A DNA stretch of 64,000 nt from positions 53,969,358 through 54,033,357 of the forward strand of contig CM055315.2 of assembly GCA_029255685.2 (NCBI GenBank), read 5' to 3'. Below the pieces are notes generated by a model that was not told the DNA's origin, did not search any database, and saw only the letters and a program-made list of their open reading frames with translations. How positions within the stretch are numbered: the first letter of the stretch is position 1; every line of letters starts with the position of its first letter. The position numbers and the translations under genes were made by a program. The stretch is from Silene conica. Taxonomy: Eukaryota > Streptophyta > Magnoliopsida > Caryophyllales > Caryophyllaceae. This document shows, in pieces, positions 1-10,008 of this stretch.

Positions 1-1441
1 TGTTCCACGGAAAAACCGCTACCTAAACACGTATTCGTAACGAATTAATAGACTTCCCGAACCCCATAAACAACCCATACTTACTATAAATAGAACTTAC
101 TATAAATGGAATTTTCTATAAATGGAAAGTTTCCAAGAATAGAAACTTTCCCAAAGTAGAAATTATTATGACTCGTTAGCTTTCCCGACTCATAACTTCG
201 ATTAACACAAAACCGTAACCAAAAGTGATGGTGACACGCATTACTAACGAATACTAAACAATAAATACGGTTGTAACAATATCAACACTAACAATGATAA
301 TAATAATAAGTAATAATAAAGATAATAAGTAATAATAATAATAATAATAAGAGTAATAATAATAAGAAGAAGAATAAGAATAAGTAAAATCAACAACTTC
401 ACCCCCAACGGCTACTGCCTATCGCGACACCAGCAGACCCACTAAACAGACCCCTAGCCGCCACTTAACACCCTCCCCACCACCGACAACCACCAACCCA
501 GACACCCATATATACCGGCCACCCTGCCAACACACCACCAGACCATCGACCAGCACCGGCGCGATGAACCAGGCCACGCAATCAGACCTGATCCACCTCT
601 GCACTCTCTAGACCGTAAAAATAGACTTGTTATCGACACCCTCAAACACCACCGACAACCCCTGAAACCATCACCACCTCACCACTGACACGAAAACTAA
701 ACACCACAATGGTACCACCCCGTCGACCTCCCCCGAGTCAACGGTGGTACCACCCCCAAACTCCCCCCTTGAACACACGAACATGATGACTACCTGTAAA
801 TAGCAATTACACTTACGACCAGGGGTGACAAACACCCCTTCGACACCGACTCTGACGCACCAAAACCACTGTGACAACCTCCCCGACACCCCCTCTCCCA
901 CCAGCAACACATAACAAAACTAAACAGATTAAGGTGACTAGACACAACCCTTCGAAACTACTGCAAAAAACGACTAGACACAACAGTGATTGAAACAATG
1001 TCAGTTTCGATTACGCATACCTGACTTCAGATCAGAATTAGGGGAAAACGCAAGAGTGTTTGTGGCCGTGAGAACCCTCCTTCTCTTCTGTGTGGTGGCG
1101 GCAGTAGGCTTAGGGTATTAGTTGTGTGAAAGATAGGTCAGAATTAGGGTGGATGCTACCTCTTATACGGCGGCATGGAAGTGTATCCGTGAGGTGTGAG
1201 TGTTTGTGAGGGTTTTGTTAGGGTTTCTCGACAACATGGGCTGTTGTACTATGCACAACAATCGAGGCCCAAAACTCAACCCTTAAGGTCCCGTGTTCGA
1301 ACCCCACGGGAGACACAAATCACAACTTAAAAACATATATAACAAGTACTCATATTAAGTACTAAACTATCGTAACTTAAACTATCTTAACGTCAAGAAA
1401 AATAAACAAACATCGTAACTTAAAATATTCGAGGTATTACA
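1..1441 (-). repeat. LTR of element A, truncated by window edge
   Basis: The LTR ends in GGTATTACA at 1441 and is followed at once by the polypurine tract (GTCTTCCCC..., 1442-1458; purine-rich on the minus strand). It holds an AAT-rich microsatellite (about 291-388), a GC-rich block and a GCCGCC-TATA core at 1161-1175. The other end lies before base 1. B, E and I share this layout. Confidence 0.88.
1161..1175 (-). promoter_or_regulatory. Likely LTR core promoter of A (GCCGCC plus TATA-like)
   Basis: In element sense it reads TGCCGCCGTATAAGAG. A GCCGCC block directly followed by a TATA-like string recurs at the matching place in the LTRs of B, E and I, so it is probably the core promoter. The assignment is by pattern only. 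Confidence 0.5.
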
Positions 1442-1600
1442 GTCTTCCCCCCTTAAAATGAACTTCGTCCCGAAGTTCAACCTCACTTAGGTGACAACCA
1501 ATCCCTCGCAAGCGAACTTGGAACACAAAATATTAACCAAAACACATAAATGTTACATTCCAGCCCCCTTAAAGAAGAGTTACGTCCCCGTAACTTACCT

Positions 1601-3172
1601 CAATCAAACAGATGCGGGTAACGCTCTCTCATGGATGCCTCGGCCTCCCATGTAGCTTCCTCTAGATTATGGTTGGTCCACAGAACTTTCAGCAAAGTCG
1701 TCTCCCCATTTCGAGTCTTTCGCATCTTCCTATCTACGATTTCCTTTGGAGTCTCAACGTAGGACAATGCTCATCTACCTCAATCACTTCGTGGCGTAAA
1801 ACATGATGGATCGCTCATATATTTCCGTAACTGAGACACATGGAACACGTTATGGACCTTGGATAGGGCTAGAGGTAAAGCTAATCGGTATGCCACCTCT
1901 CCAACTCTGTCCAAAATCTCAAACGGCCCAATAAATTTCTGACTCAGTTTGCCACGCTTTCCAAACCTCATCACACCCTTCATTGGAGATACCTTCAATA
2001 TCGCTCCTCTTTAGATCTGCATAGCTCTTCTGTCTATCCTGGGCGCCCTCATCTTCTGTCGAATAACCCGAACCTTCTCCACCATCTCCTGAATCATATC
2101 TGGCGCCAAAGTCACAACATCAGCTCGATCATCCCAACACACAGGACTCCGACACTTCCTCCCATACAATGCCTCAAAAGGGGCCATCCCTATACTGGCA
2201 TGATAGTTGTTGTTATAAGAGAACTCTATCAATCCCAGTCGATCCTCCCAAGATCCTCCGAACTCAAGTACGCATGCTCTCAACATATCCTCAAGGGTCT
2301 GGATCGTTCTCTCAGTCTGACCGTCGGTAGCTGGATGGAAAGTTGTACTCATCTTCAACTGGGTACCCAAAGCGGCTTGCAACTCTTGCCAAAATCTAGA
2401 TATGAACCTCGAGTCCCGATCCGAGACAATGTCCTTGGGCACCCCATGCAACTTGACCACATTCTGAACATATGACTTAGCCAGCTCAGCTTTACTCCAG
2501 GTATCTTTCATGGGAATAAAGTGAGCAGACTTAGTCAATCGATCTACAATCACCCAAATCATGTTGTTGCCCCGCTGAGTCCGAGGCAACCCCACAATAA
2601 AATCCATCGAGATGTTATCCCACTTCCACTCTGGTACATCTAATGGCTGAATCTTCCCTTGTGGTCTCTTATGCTCCCCTTTCACTCTTTGACAGGTCAA
2701 ACATCTCGACACAAACTCAGCGACTTCCTTCTTCATATTTGGCCACCAAAACGTCTTCTTAAGGTCTTTATACAACTTATCACCCCCTGGGTGAACGGAA
2801 TATGGAGTAGCATGAGCTTCAGTCAGGATTTTCTTCTTTACCACAATATCCGGAACACACCATCGCCCACTAAACCTCAAACTGCCGTCGATATGAATAC
2901 TGGACTTGGATGCAGCCTCTCCACCCTCAATCTCGACCATCTTGCGCCACTTCTGAATTCTCGCATCATTCTTTTGTAATTCCCGAATCTCCCCATATAA
3001 CTCAGGCTCCACAGTCAAATCACTAAGAGCATCCCCTTTCCGGATCATGAAAATTCCCATCTCCCTTAGTTCGCCATGCAACCGCACTCTCGACCTGGCA
3101 CAACTCAAAGCATGAACAGACTTCCTACTCAGGGCATCTGCTACTACATTTGCCTTGCCTTCGTGGTAGACA
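1601..3172 (-). pseudogene. Element A pol remnant: RNase H end, integrase, chromodomain-like tail
   Basis: The minus strand encodes the C-terminal third of a Tekay-type polyprotein. Visible parts are the HHCC zinc region of integrase (motif CLTCQRVKG), the integrase core (MDFIVGLP, then VSDRDSRF, then [11 protein letters not shown]) and the C-terminal chromodomain-like tail near 1610-1750. The sequence closely follows the integrase of B and I. The coding region is broken, with several breaks. Its upstream part (protease, reverse transcriptase, gag) is missing because F begins at 3173. Confidence 0.88.
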
Positions 3173-4127
3173 TGTTGGAGCTAGTGTCCTCAACAGTTGG
3201 TGCGACAACACATATAAATCTCTTAAAGGAACACAGAGTATACTTTGTATTTTAGCCAGTTGATTCACGTTTATCAATAACGGTTGGCTTGCTAGAAAGT
3301 TTGACGTTATTGTCATACAGATGGCGGTAATCAACTGGTCCCTAAGAGTCACACCTAAAGGATGGAATCTGAGAGATATGATTATTAGATGAAAATGTAA
3401 TCATATTGATACCCTATACGACTAAACGGTTAGTCAAAGTAAAGATGGCATAATTATTTAATACTGATTAAATAATATTAGCTAAGACGAATTAAAATGT
3501 TAATTCGTAATTAAATATAAAATGTTATATTTAATTATGTGTAATGAAATTATTTAATAAAGATTAAATGATTTAATTAAATATAAAAGGTTATATTTAA
3601 TTAGTGGATTATAAATATAAGATATTTATAAGATAAAACATTACACAAGAGAGAGATATAACCGATTCTATAAAGATAGAATTTCGGTCTGAGCAATTAT
3701 TAAGTTGTTCAGTTGTTATGAAGTGTTGTAGGTAGAACCAAATACTGATTTGGGGAATCCTAGTTGATGTCTAATAGCAAGGTTGTTTGCAGCTATAAAT
3801 AGGACATTCACTCTGCACTTAAAACACACGAGTTACACGACATACATACTCCCTCTCTCTCTCTCTCTAGCTTTCATCTTACACAAAATTAAAGGTAATT
3901 TTGCAATTTCTAGCTCAGGAAAGGGTATTTCTCAGGACATCTTGGGTGCAACGATTAGGAGGATATCTGTTTTTATATCTGATCTTAGGCCTTTGCAAGG
4001 GCAGAAGGTTAATTCTTGATCCCTATCTTTGTATCTTGTTCTTCGTTTATGGCCATAAATCGTACATTATAAATTTGTTATAATCCTACATATAAAGTAT
4101 GGGATTATATACAGATATTTTCCCACA
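3173..4127 (+). repeat. 5' LTR of element F
   Basis: The 955-bp LTR begins TGTTGGAGC and ends TTTTCCCACA, directly before an initiator Met-tRNA primer site. It has a clear TATA box (CTATAAATAGG, 3793-3803) and a short CT microsatellite downstream (about 3850-3868). No partner LTR is seen, so its age cannot be judged. Confidence 0.88.
3793..3803 (+). promoter_or_regulatory. TATA box in F LTR
   Basis: CTATAAATAGG lies in the 3' half of the LTR, about 325 bp before its end, as expected for the U3/R promoter. A CT-rich tract lies about 50 bp downstream. Confidence 0.65.
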
Positions 4128-4129
4128 AG

Positions 4130-4142
4130 TGGTATCAGAGCC
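4130..4142 (+). other. Primer binding site of F (initiator Met-tRNA)
   Basis: TGGTATCAGAGCC starts two bases after the LTR end. It is complementary to the 3' end of plant initiator Met-tRNA, the usual primer for copia and Tekay reverse transcription. Confidence 0.9.
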
Positions 4143-4878
4143 TAAGGCTTACAAATTTTATTTTTGTATGATTTTCATAAACTTTTTTGAGAAAATTTAA
4201 AGAAAAAAAATTAGCCGTGTATATCTTTTTAGCCGAGACAGTTTTTTTTTCGTTCGTCGTTTTTCCTTTTGATTTATTGTTGTTGTTGTCTTAAACAGTT
4301 AAAATAACAAAATAATAAATTTGTAGATGTTTTAATTTAATAAGGATTGAATTAAAACGTAAAAGGAAATGGTTTCACATGTTCTTGAATGATATAATTT
4401 GCTAAATAATCGATCCTGTTATAATCTTGATATTCGTCTTAAAAGGTTAATTTGAAGGATTAAGATTACAACTATATCTAATAAAGATTAGAATTTTTGA
4501 AGGTTATCGATCTCGTATTTAGCAACCCGACATTAGCTATTCAAGTTCATGAGTTTTAAAGTAAAAAAAAAAAAAAAAAATCAAAATTTAAAAAAAAAGG
4601 AAAAAAAAAAAACGGGCTGTTGAGCGTTTTTATTTCAATTTTTGGGTTTATAACGTTTTTCCTGCGACGCTTTAGAAATTCAGCAGCGTTTCTTAAAAGC
4701 GTCGCCCATGTTTTTTGGCGTTTTAAAGGTGTCGAAAATTGTTTACAGTTTCTCTTGCCTCGCTATTCTGGACGTTTTTGCTTTCGACGCTTTTGTCTCG
4801 ACACTTTTCTGGGTTTTGCCGACGCTTTCCTACGTTTAGTTATTTACAGCCACTTTTAAAAGCGTCGCAAATTGTTAC
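4143..4878 (+). other. Non-coding leader of F, first part
   Basis: AT-rich untranslated leader with A-runs at about 4564-4612, followed by a stretch rich in CGACGCTTT and AAAGCGTCG motifs (4664-4868). The leader resumes at 37358 after D. The GTTAC at 4874-4878 is the left target-site copy of D. No ORF of note. Confidence 0.7.
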
Positions 4879-5419
4879 TGTTATATATATATACTGTAAA
4901 ACAAAGAATATAAGACAATGAACAACACCGAATCGCAAACGCTTTCCTTATAGAACAATTCGTCCCTTATATAGATGCCTGGGATGTTCCGAATTTTCTA
5001 CAGAGATAAGATGGCGTTCCTCTATTTTTGGCAAAAAAACAGAGATATAATTTCGAAGTAATAATATGCAATTTGTTTTTCTGTTAGAGATCTTGTATTT
5101 TCAGTAATTTTCTCAGGGTTATTACTGATGCATTTCATCCCATATATATAGGAGAATGAAGGGGAAAGGGAGGGGTTTTGAGTCGGATTTCTGAAGAGTC
5201 GCAACTCTTCGAAATCAACCGCCAAAATCCGTTTTAATCGGGTAAATTATTTGGCGCATAGTCGTTCGTAAAGGCAACTATACCGCGAACTTATAATATA
5301 AAAGGCTAGTGTACACTCCGTACTTCCCGAACTAGCTTTATTATTTATAAGTTCGCCCGTCTCTGAACCAAACCCAAATTACGAAAAATGAACCGGTAAT
5401 TACACTTAAATTACCAACA
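4879..5419 (-). repeat. LTR 1 of D (3' LTR)
   Basis: 541 bp, TGTTATATAT... to ...ATTACCAACA on the plus strand. The polypurine tract (AAATGGGGGAGGAA on the minus strand) follows at 5420-5433. It matches 25628-26150 almost throughout, apart from a short insertion near 4943. A TATA-like string (CCTATATATATGG, minus) lies at 5140-5152. Confidence 0.87.
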
Positions 5420-5956
5420 TTCCTCCCCCATTTAAGCGTAATTCTAGGTTTAAAATAAATAAACCAAACACATGTACCAATTTATGCATAAATGAAAATG
5501 TCACGAAGATTGAATTTCCACTTAGTGAAATTATACATTCCAAATATTCGAGTATTAGGGTGTGACTATGCATTGAACCCTTTTACACATATTGAATACA
5601 TGAAGATAATTCACACATAAATTAAATTTACTCCAAAAGTTACAAATAACCGACACTTATTTGTAAGCCTAGTGTCCTATATCTATTCATGAACATTTGA
5701 GGAGCCAAACCCAAACTCCCTTGAAGCGGCTTACTTCATGTTCACATAGGTTGATTCTTTTCATCGTGTTCCAGCAAGCACACTTTTTCAAAAGATCAAT
5801 TAAGAAGTTAAACTTCAACCTTACAACATGCAGGTCCAAACACATACTTCCGGGATATAAATTATGTGTTCCAATCTTTAAGCAATAAGCCTTCCACATT
5901 GAATTCTGCCTCTAAAGTCGTTTTAGAGGGGAATTGGGTATCCTAATGCAAAAGAT
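5420..5956 (-). other. 3' untranslated region of D
   Basis: About 540 bp between the end of the RNase H coding part and the LTR, starting with the polypurine tract at 5420-5433. It is repeated almost unchanged at 26151-26687. Small ORFs here are unconvincing. Confidence 0.75.
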
Positions 5957-6221
5957 TTATACGGGTTTTAGACCCATCCCGTCAACCGACTTTATTACTA
6001 AGTCCTTAGCCAATGCCTTGGTCAAATGATCGGCTAAATTATTTTGAGATCTCACAAAAATAACTGATATTACTCCATCAGTTATTAGCTCACGTACCGC
6101 GCTATGTCTGACACCCAAGTGTCTAGATTTACCATTGTAAACTTGACTATATGCTTTAGCTAGTGTAGCTGCACTATCACAATGTATAGCTATGGTTGAG
6201 ATTGGTTTTGGCCATAATGGA
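5957..6221 (-). pseudogene. D pol, RNase H C-terminal part (left of C)
   Basis: The minus strand encodes a copia RNase H tail: IHCDSAATLAKAYSQVYNGK, then SRHLGVRHSAVRELI, then a typical ending with NLADHLTKALA. The upstream part continues on the far side of C at 21958. Positions 26688-26810 and 36978-37206 carry the same stretch in the second copy. Treated as a fossil. Confidence 0.85.
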
Positions 6222-7758
6222 TGATGCCCGTCGTTGAGGATATCAAAGATAAAATTTATAATTCCTAACTTTAACAATAGATAGTGAAAGTCAGGGTCGA
6301 ACCACATGAAGGTGGGGAATGTTTATTGTTTGATGTGAATGTTTAAAGTAACAATTTTGGGGGTTTGAATGGTTGTTACTAAGTCTAGAAACAAAGATAA
6401 AAATAAACAAGTAATTAAAGCTGAGAATAAAACTATATTAAAAGAGATGCTAGGATGTTTGGGTAATAAAAAGCTAAGGTAATATAAATCCTAAAGTCAA
6501 CATGTATTGCAGTCGCGTAAAGGGTGTAACATATCCTTTCGGTCTATGGTACCTAATAGCTCCTTTCGGCCTATGCTATTAGTTCCTAGGTCTCACAATT
6601 ATTGGGTGTCAACAATAAGGGTGATTCCTAAATCCTAGGTCACATACCTTTCAGTCTTAAGCAACCTAGCCGTCTTAAGGTGTAAACCAATGCCCTTCCC
6701 GTATCTCTCAATCTTGGGTAGGTCATTACTAACATCCTACAAGTCTCATTTCAGTCTCATTGTAGGTTATTATAGTCTACGAATTAAAACGAAATAGAAT
6801 ACATACGCGAGTAGGTCGACCGACCGGCTAGTCCAGTCGGCCGACCACAACCTTAGTCGACCGACCCATTATTTGAGTCGGCCGACCACGGCTCTGCTAC
6901 AGGTCGGTCTCGGAATTTTATTACCTATGCATATTCATCCCTACATCCTAACATATGTATTTAGCTACGCATGGTTACTAAAACAATAATGAAAACGGGA
7001 ATAAACATGGAAAACATAATGAACATTAATCTAAACATGCAATAATAATAAAGCTTGGGATTCTATCTTAACCGAATGCAATAATAATAAGAACAATAAT
7101 GAAACTAAATTAAGAGAGTAATTACCAGAGATAGGATTAAGGCAGAAAATGAACAAACTTTATTGAATGCTTGAGAATTATTGAAAGATTACAATTAAAC
7201 TAAAGACGGAATAAAACTAAATTACGAACTTGATTATTATGATGGGTGATAATTGATAAAAGCTCGATGATAAACCCTAAACAAAAGATTAGTTTATATA
7301 GGGCAGGAATTAAGAGTTTCCTAAGGATTCAAACACTGATAACGGACTTTCCGAAAAACCTTCTGGGCTTCGCTGAAGTCGGTCGACCAGATTTGTGTGT
7401 CGGTCGACTTCTTTACGGGATTCAGGAATTCTGGGTTTCTTAGAACAAAGACCTGGTCGGCCGACCCACATAGTAGGTCGGTCGACCCGTTACTGCATAA
7501 GATTGCTTTGATTCGTCTCGGGTTTGACTTTTGATACTTGATTAGTGATTCCAGTTGACTTTCTTCGTTCCTTAGTTATGCAAAAATCTCGAGGGCATAA
7601 GTTTGGTGTAAAATTGTCCTTTTTCCGCACAAATCTGCAAAAGTGCATAAAAATACGAAAGTGCACAATTGTTGGGAAATAAGGGCTAAAACATAGTAAA
7701 TGAGCGACCAAATGCGTGTAAAAATAGATGTAAAACATCATAAAATAGACACGCATCA
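6222..7758 (-). repeat. Left LTR of C (3' LTR)
   Basis: 1537 bp. It starts TGATGCCCGTCG and ends GACACGCATCA. It carries eight copies of the 12-bp palindrome GGTCGRYCGACC or close variants (6814-6888, 7378-7408, 7455-7487) and a TATA box (CCCTATATAAACT, minus, 7291-7303). Confidence 0.88.
7291..7303 (-). promoter_or_regulatory. TATA box in left LTR of C
   Basis: Minus-strand CCCTATATAAACT. The same string is in the other LTR at 21492-21504. Strong TATA match, no experimental support. Confidence 0.6.
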
Positions 7759-7774
7759 AATTCCCCAAACCAAA
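7759..7774 (-). other. Polypurine tract of C
   Basis: Minus strand TTTGGTTTGGGGAATT next to the 3' LTR. It primes plus-strand synthesis. The core TCCCCAAACC (plus) recurs three more times in the non-coding region up to 10005. Confidence 0.75.
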
Positions 7775-10008
7775 CCTTGCTTGCCCCCAATCAAGAAATA
7801 GACTCGATCTTAACTAATGGAACGATTTCAATCTCAGAGCGAAATTTACATGTTGGCCAAAACCAATACCAAGTACAAGATGAGAAAATATTCAAATCAT
7901 GCAAACGAGCTGTAGGGTCGTCAAACTTGCAAACTAGAGGCTATAGAGACTTTATACCATGGACTCTCGCGGTACGCTCGAGACACTCATGAAGCAAAGG
8001 GTGAGTATATGTAAAAGATAGAAATAAGTATATTGTCATGACACTCACCTAACTGCGACCCATGGAAACATGCATGCAATCTAACATGAATAAGAATTCT
8101 ACAACTATATATTAACACACTCATCAAGTGACTCGGATACATGCAATTGAGGTAATGAAAGATATGTGAGGTAAAAGGTAAAAAGTGGTTAAGATGTTTT
8201 TGGACTTGTGGGGTTAGTAGCCAAGCTAGTAAAACCGGTTTCCAATGACATATTTCACAACTTTTTGATATTAAGAACGTGCTCTTTTGTAGCACAACTC
8301 TTCACATTATAAGAAAGGAATCCCAAATATTTTTGAATGAAGTACGGGAGTGATAACATGTAAAAGAAAGGGATTTTTGGAACAAAATTTTCAATCTGAT
8401 GCTGTCAGTTGGTCGGCCGACCTATGATGGTGGTCGGTCGACTGACTTCTGTACGTTTTTGACTTTTTTTTTTCGTTTTTCTTTTCTTTCTTTCTTTTTC
8501 TGAATTTTTCTGTTCTTTTCTTTCTCTTGATTCTTTCTTTCTTTTCTCTTTTTGCTCAAGATACAATACAAACCAAGATGCCTCAAAATAATCCAATGAC
8601 CACAAGTACTAGCTTGGAAAGGTAGGCTAAGTATGGGATGTAGTTTTGGGGGAATAAAAAGGCAATTTTGGCTATGTAAGGCTTATGGGTAAAAAATGAG
8701 AAAAGGGATCCCAAATGCACGTACCAAGACCCAAAACGAGATAGTAAACAAGTATATAGCAATTCATGTTCATGTTTATGCATATTGATGTAACATGTTC
8801 CAAGGGGAGTACTACTCACATCCTAGACAACTGGTTTAAGAATGAAACCAGGAAATAAGCTCTAAACCTTAGAATGTATGGTAGGTTGCCAAGGTATAAA
8901 TCAAGTCTCAAGATATGCAAGTTGACAAAAAACTCGTAGATATGCGAAAGATTCTCATATTAAAACAAGTTGACAAGGCAAGGTAAAGGCATAAACATGT
9001 AAGATGGCAAAATCATCCTTGAAATACTTTCGTTCCGACTCGACCTATATGCTAAAATAAACGTGCATTTTTTTTGGAATTTTTGAATTTTTTTCATTTT
9101 TTTGTATTTTTTTCTTTTGTATAGGTAGGGAAAATAAAGAAAAGAACGATGCAATACGGAAATGCAATAAACGTGTGATTGAATGCAATGCATGTGACAC
9201 GAAACCATTCCCCAAACCAACCCGCACAATGTCCCCATTGTGCATTAGCCTAAGTAAAGGTTTCAAAAACTTAAAAGAAAGATGCAGGTAAATAAAAAAC
9301 TAAGGAGAAACTGGAAAGAACTCACTGGGTTATAAAGCGCGTGAAAAACCTCCCCAAACCAGCGTAAGCTGGGAGGTTTTGGTGGCCAGCAGTGCCACTC
9401 AAGTAACCAAGATTGGTGCACGATTCCCGAGGAAGAGACGAACAGGCTGTGACAGACGGGTAGGTCGACCGACCTTCCTGCAACCTGCAGGAACTCCAGT
9501 AATTCACGGACCAGGTCGACCGACCCATATTTCAGGCCGGTCGACCCCTCTGCTGCACAGCGGTCTTCGTTTCTTCGTTAAACCTGAAAAAGCAATAAAT
9601 ATGCGCCCAGCAAATGCGCGAGATGCCAGAAACAAGTCCAAAATCTTAACTACGCAAGCACAATGGAAAAAAGTTCTAAAAAGCAAGCAAACTTGAAAAG
9701 TCTTAACAATAAAAGTAAATTGTCTTAAAAACTGAAAATTGAAACAACTATCCGCTAAAGATGCGGAATATCTCCGACCACGGCTTTTGGCGACATGACG
9801 TAGTCTCCACAGTGTTTGCTTGAATAGCAAAACCTATCTCCTCTCCGCCGCAAAGCATATGCGACGGACTCTTCTCTTGAGCTTCTCTTCTTCTTTTCTT
9901 ATCTTCTTCATCCACAGCATCTGGATCCTCATCTTCCCTGTAGCTCAGGAATCCCAATCCTCCTCTTTGCACCGCGGCCTCCTTAGTAATGGGTTTCCCC
10001 AAACCAGT
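7775..10008 (-). other. 3' non-coding region of C
   Basis: About 2.2 kb between protease and LTR, where an autonomous Athila would have pol and an env-like ORF. I see no such domains. Contents: a T/C-rich tract (about 8460-8560), five palindromes of the GGTCGRYCGACC type (8411-8443, 9463-9474, 9513-9546) and three extra polypurine-like TCCCCAAACC motifs (9209, 9351, 9996). Short ORFs here are low-complexity. Confidence 0.7.

Larger units (their letters stand above)
1..3172 (-). mobile_element. Element A: Ty3/gypsy chromovirus (Tekay/Del-like), partial
   Basis: This is the 3' half of a minus-strand Tekay-type retrotransposon: part of the 3' LTR, a polypurine tract and the C-terminal part of pol. 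The window starts inside the LTR; bases 1-60 resemble the middle of the LTR of element I near 44560. The sequence stops at 3172, where F begins with its own LTR. If F duplicated its target, AGACA (3168-3172) is the expected copy, but the partner lies outside what can be seen. A is the oldest layer of the stack. It looks broken, with several breaks in the visible part. Confidence 0.9.

Noticed and set aside
8405-8605. Lysine/glutamate-rich ORF in C
   Set aside because: Low-complexity T/C tract read in reverse; no domain.
7775-10008. Possible env-like ORF in the Athila-like element C
   Set aside because: No signal peptide, membrane segment or long frame in the expected place.
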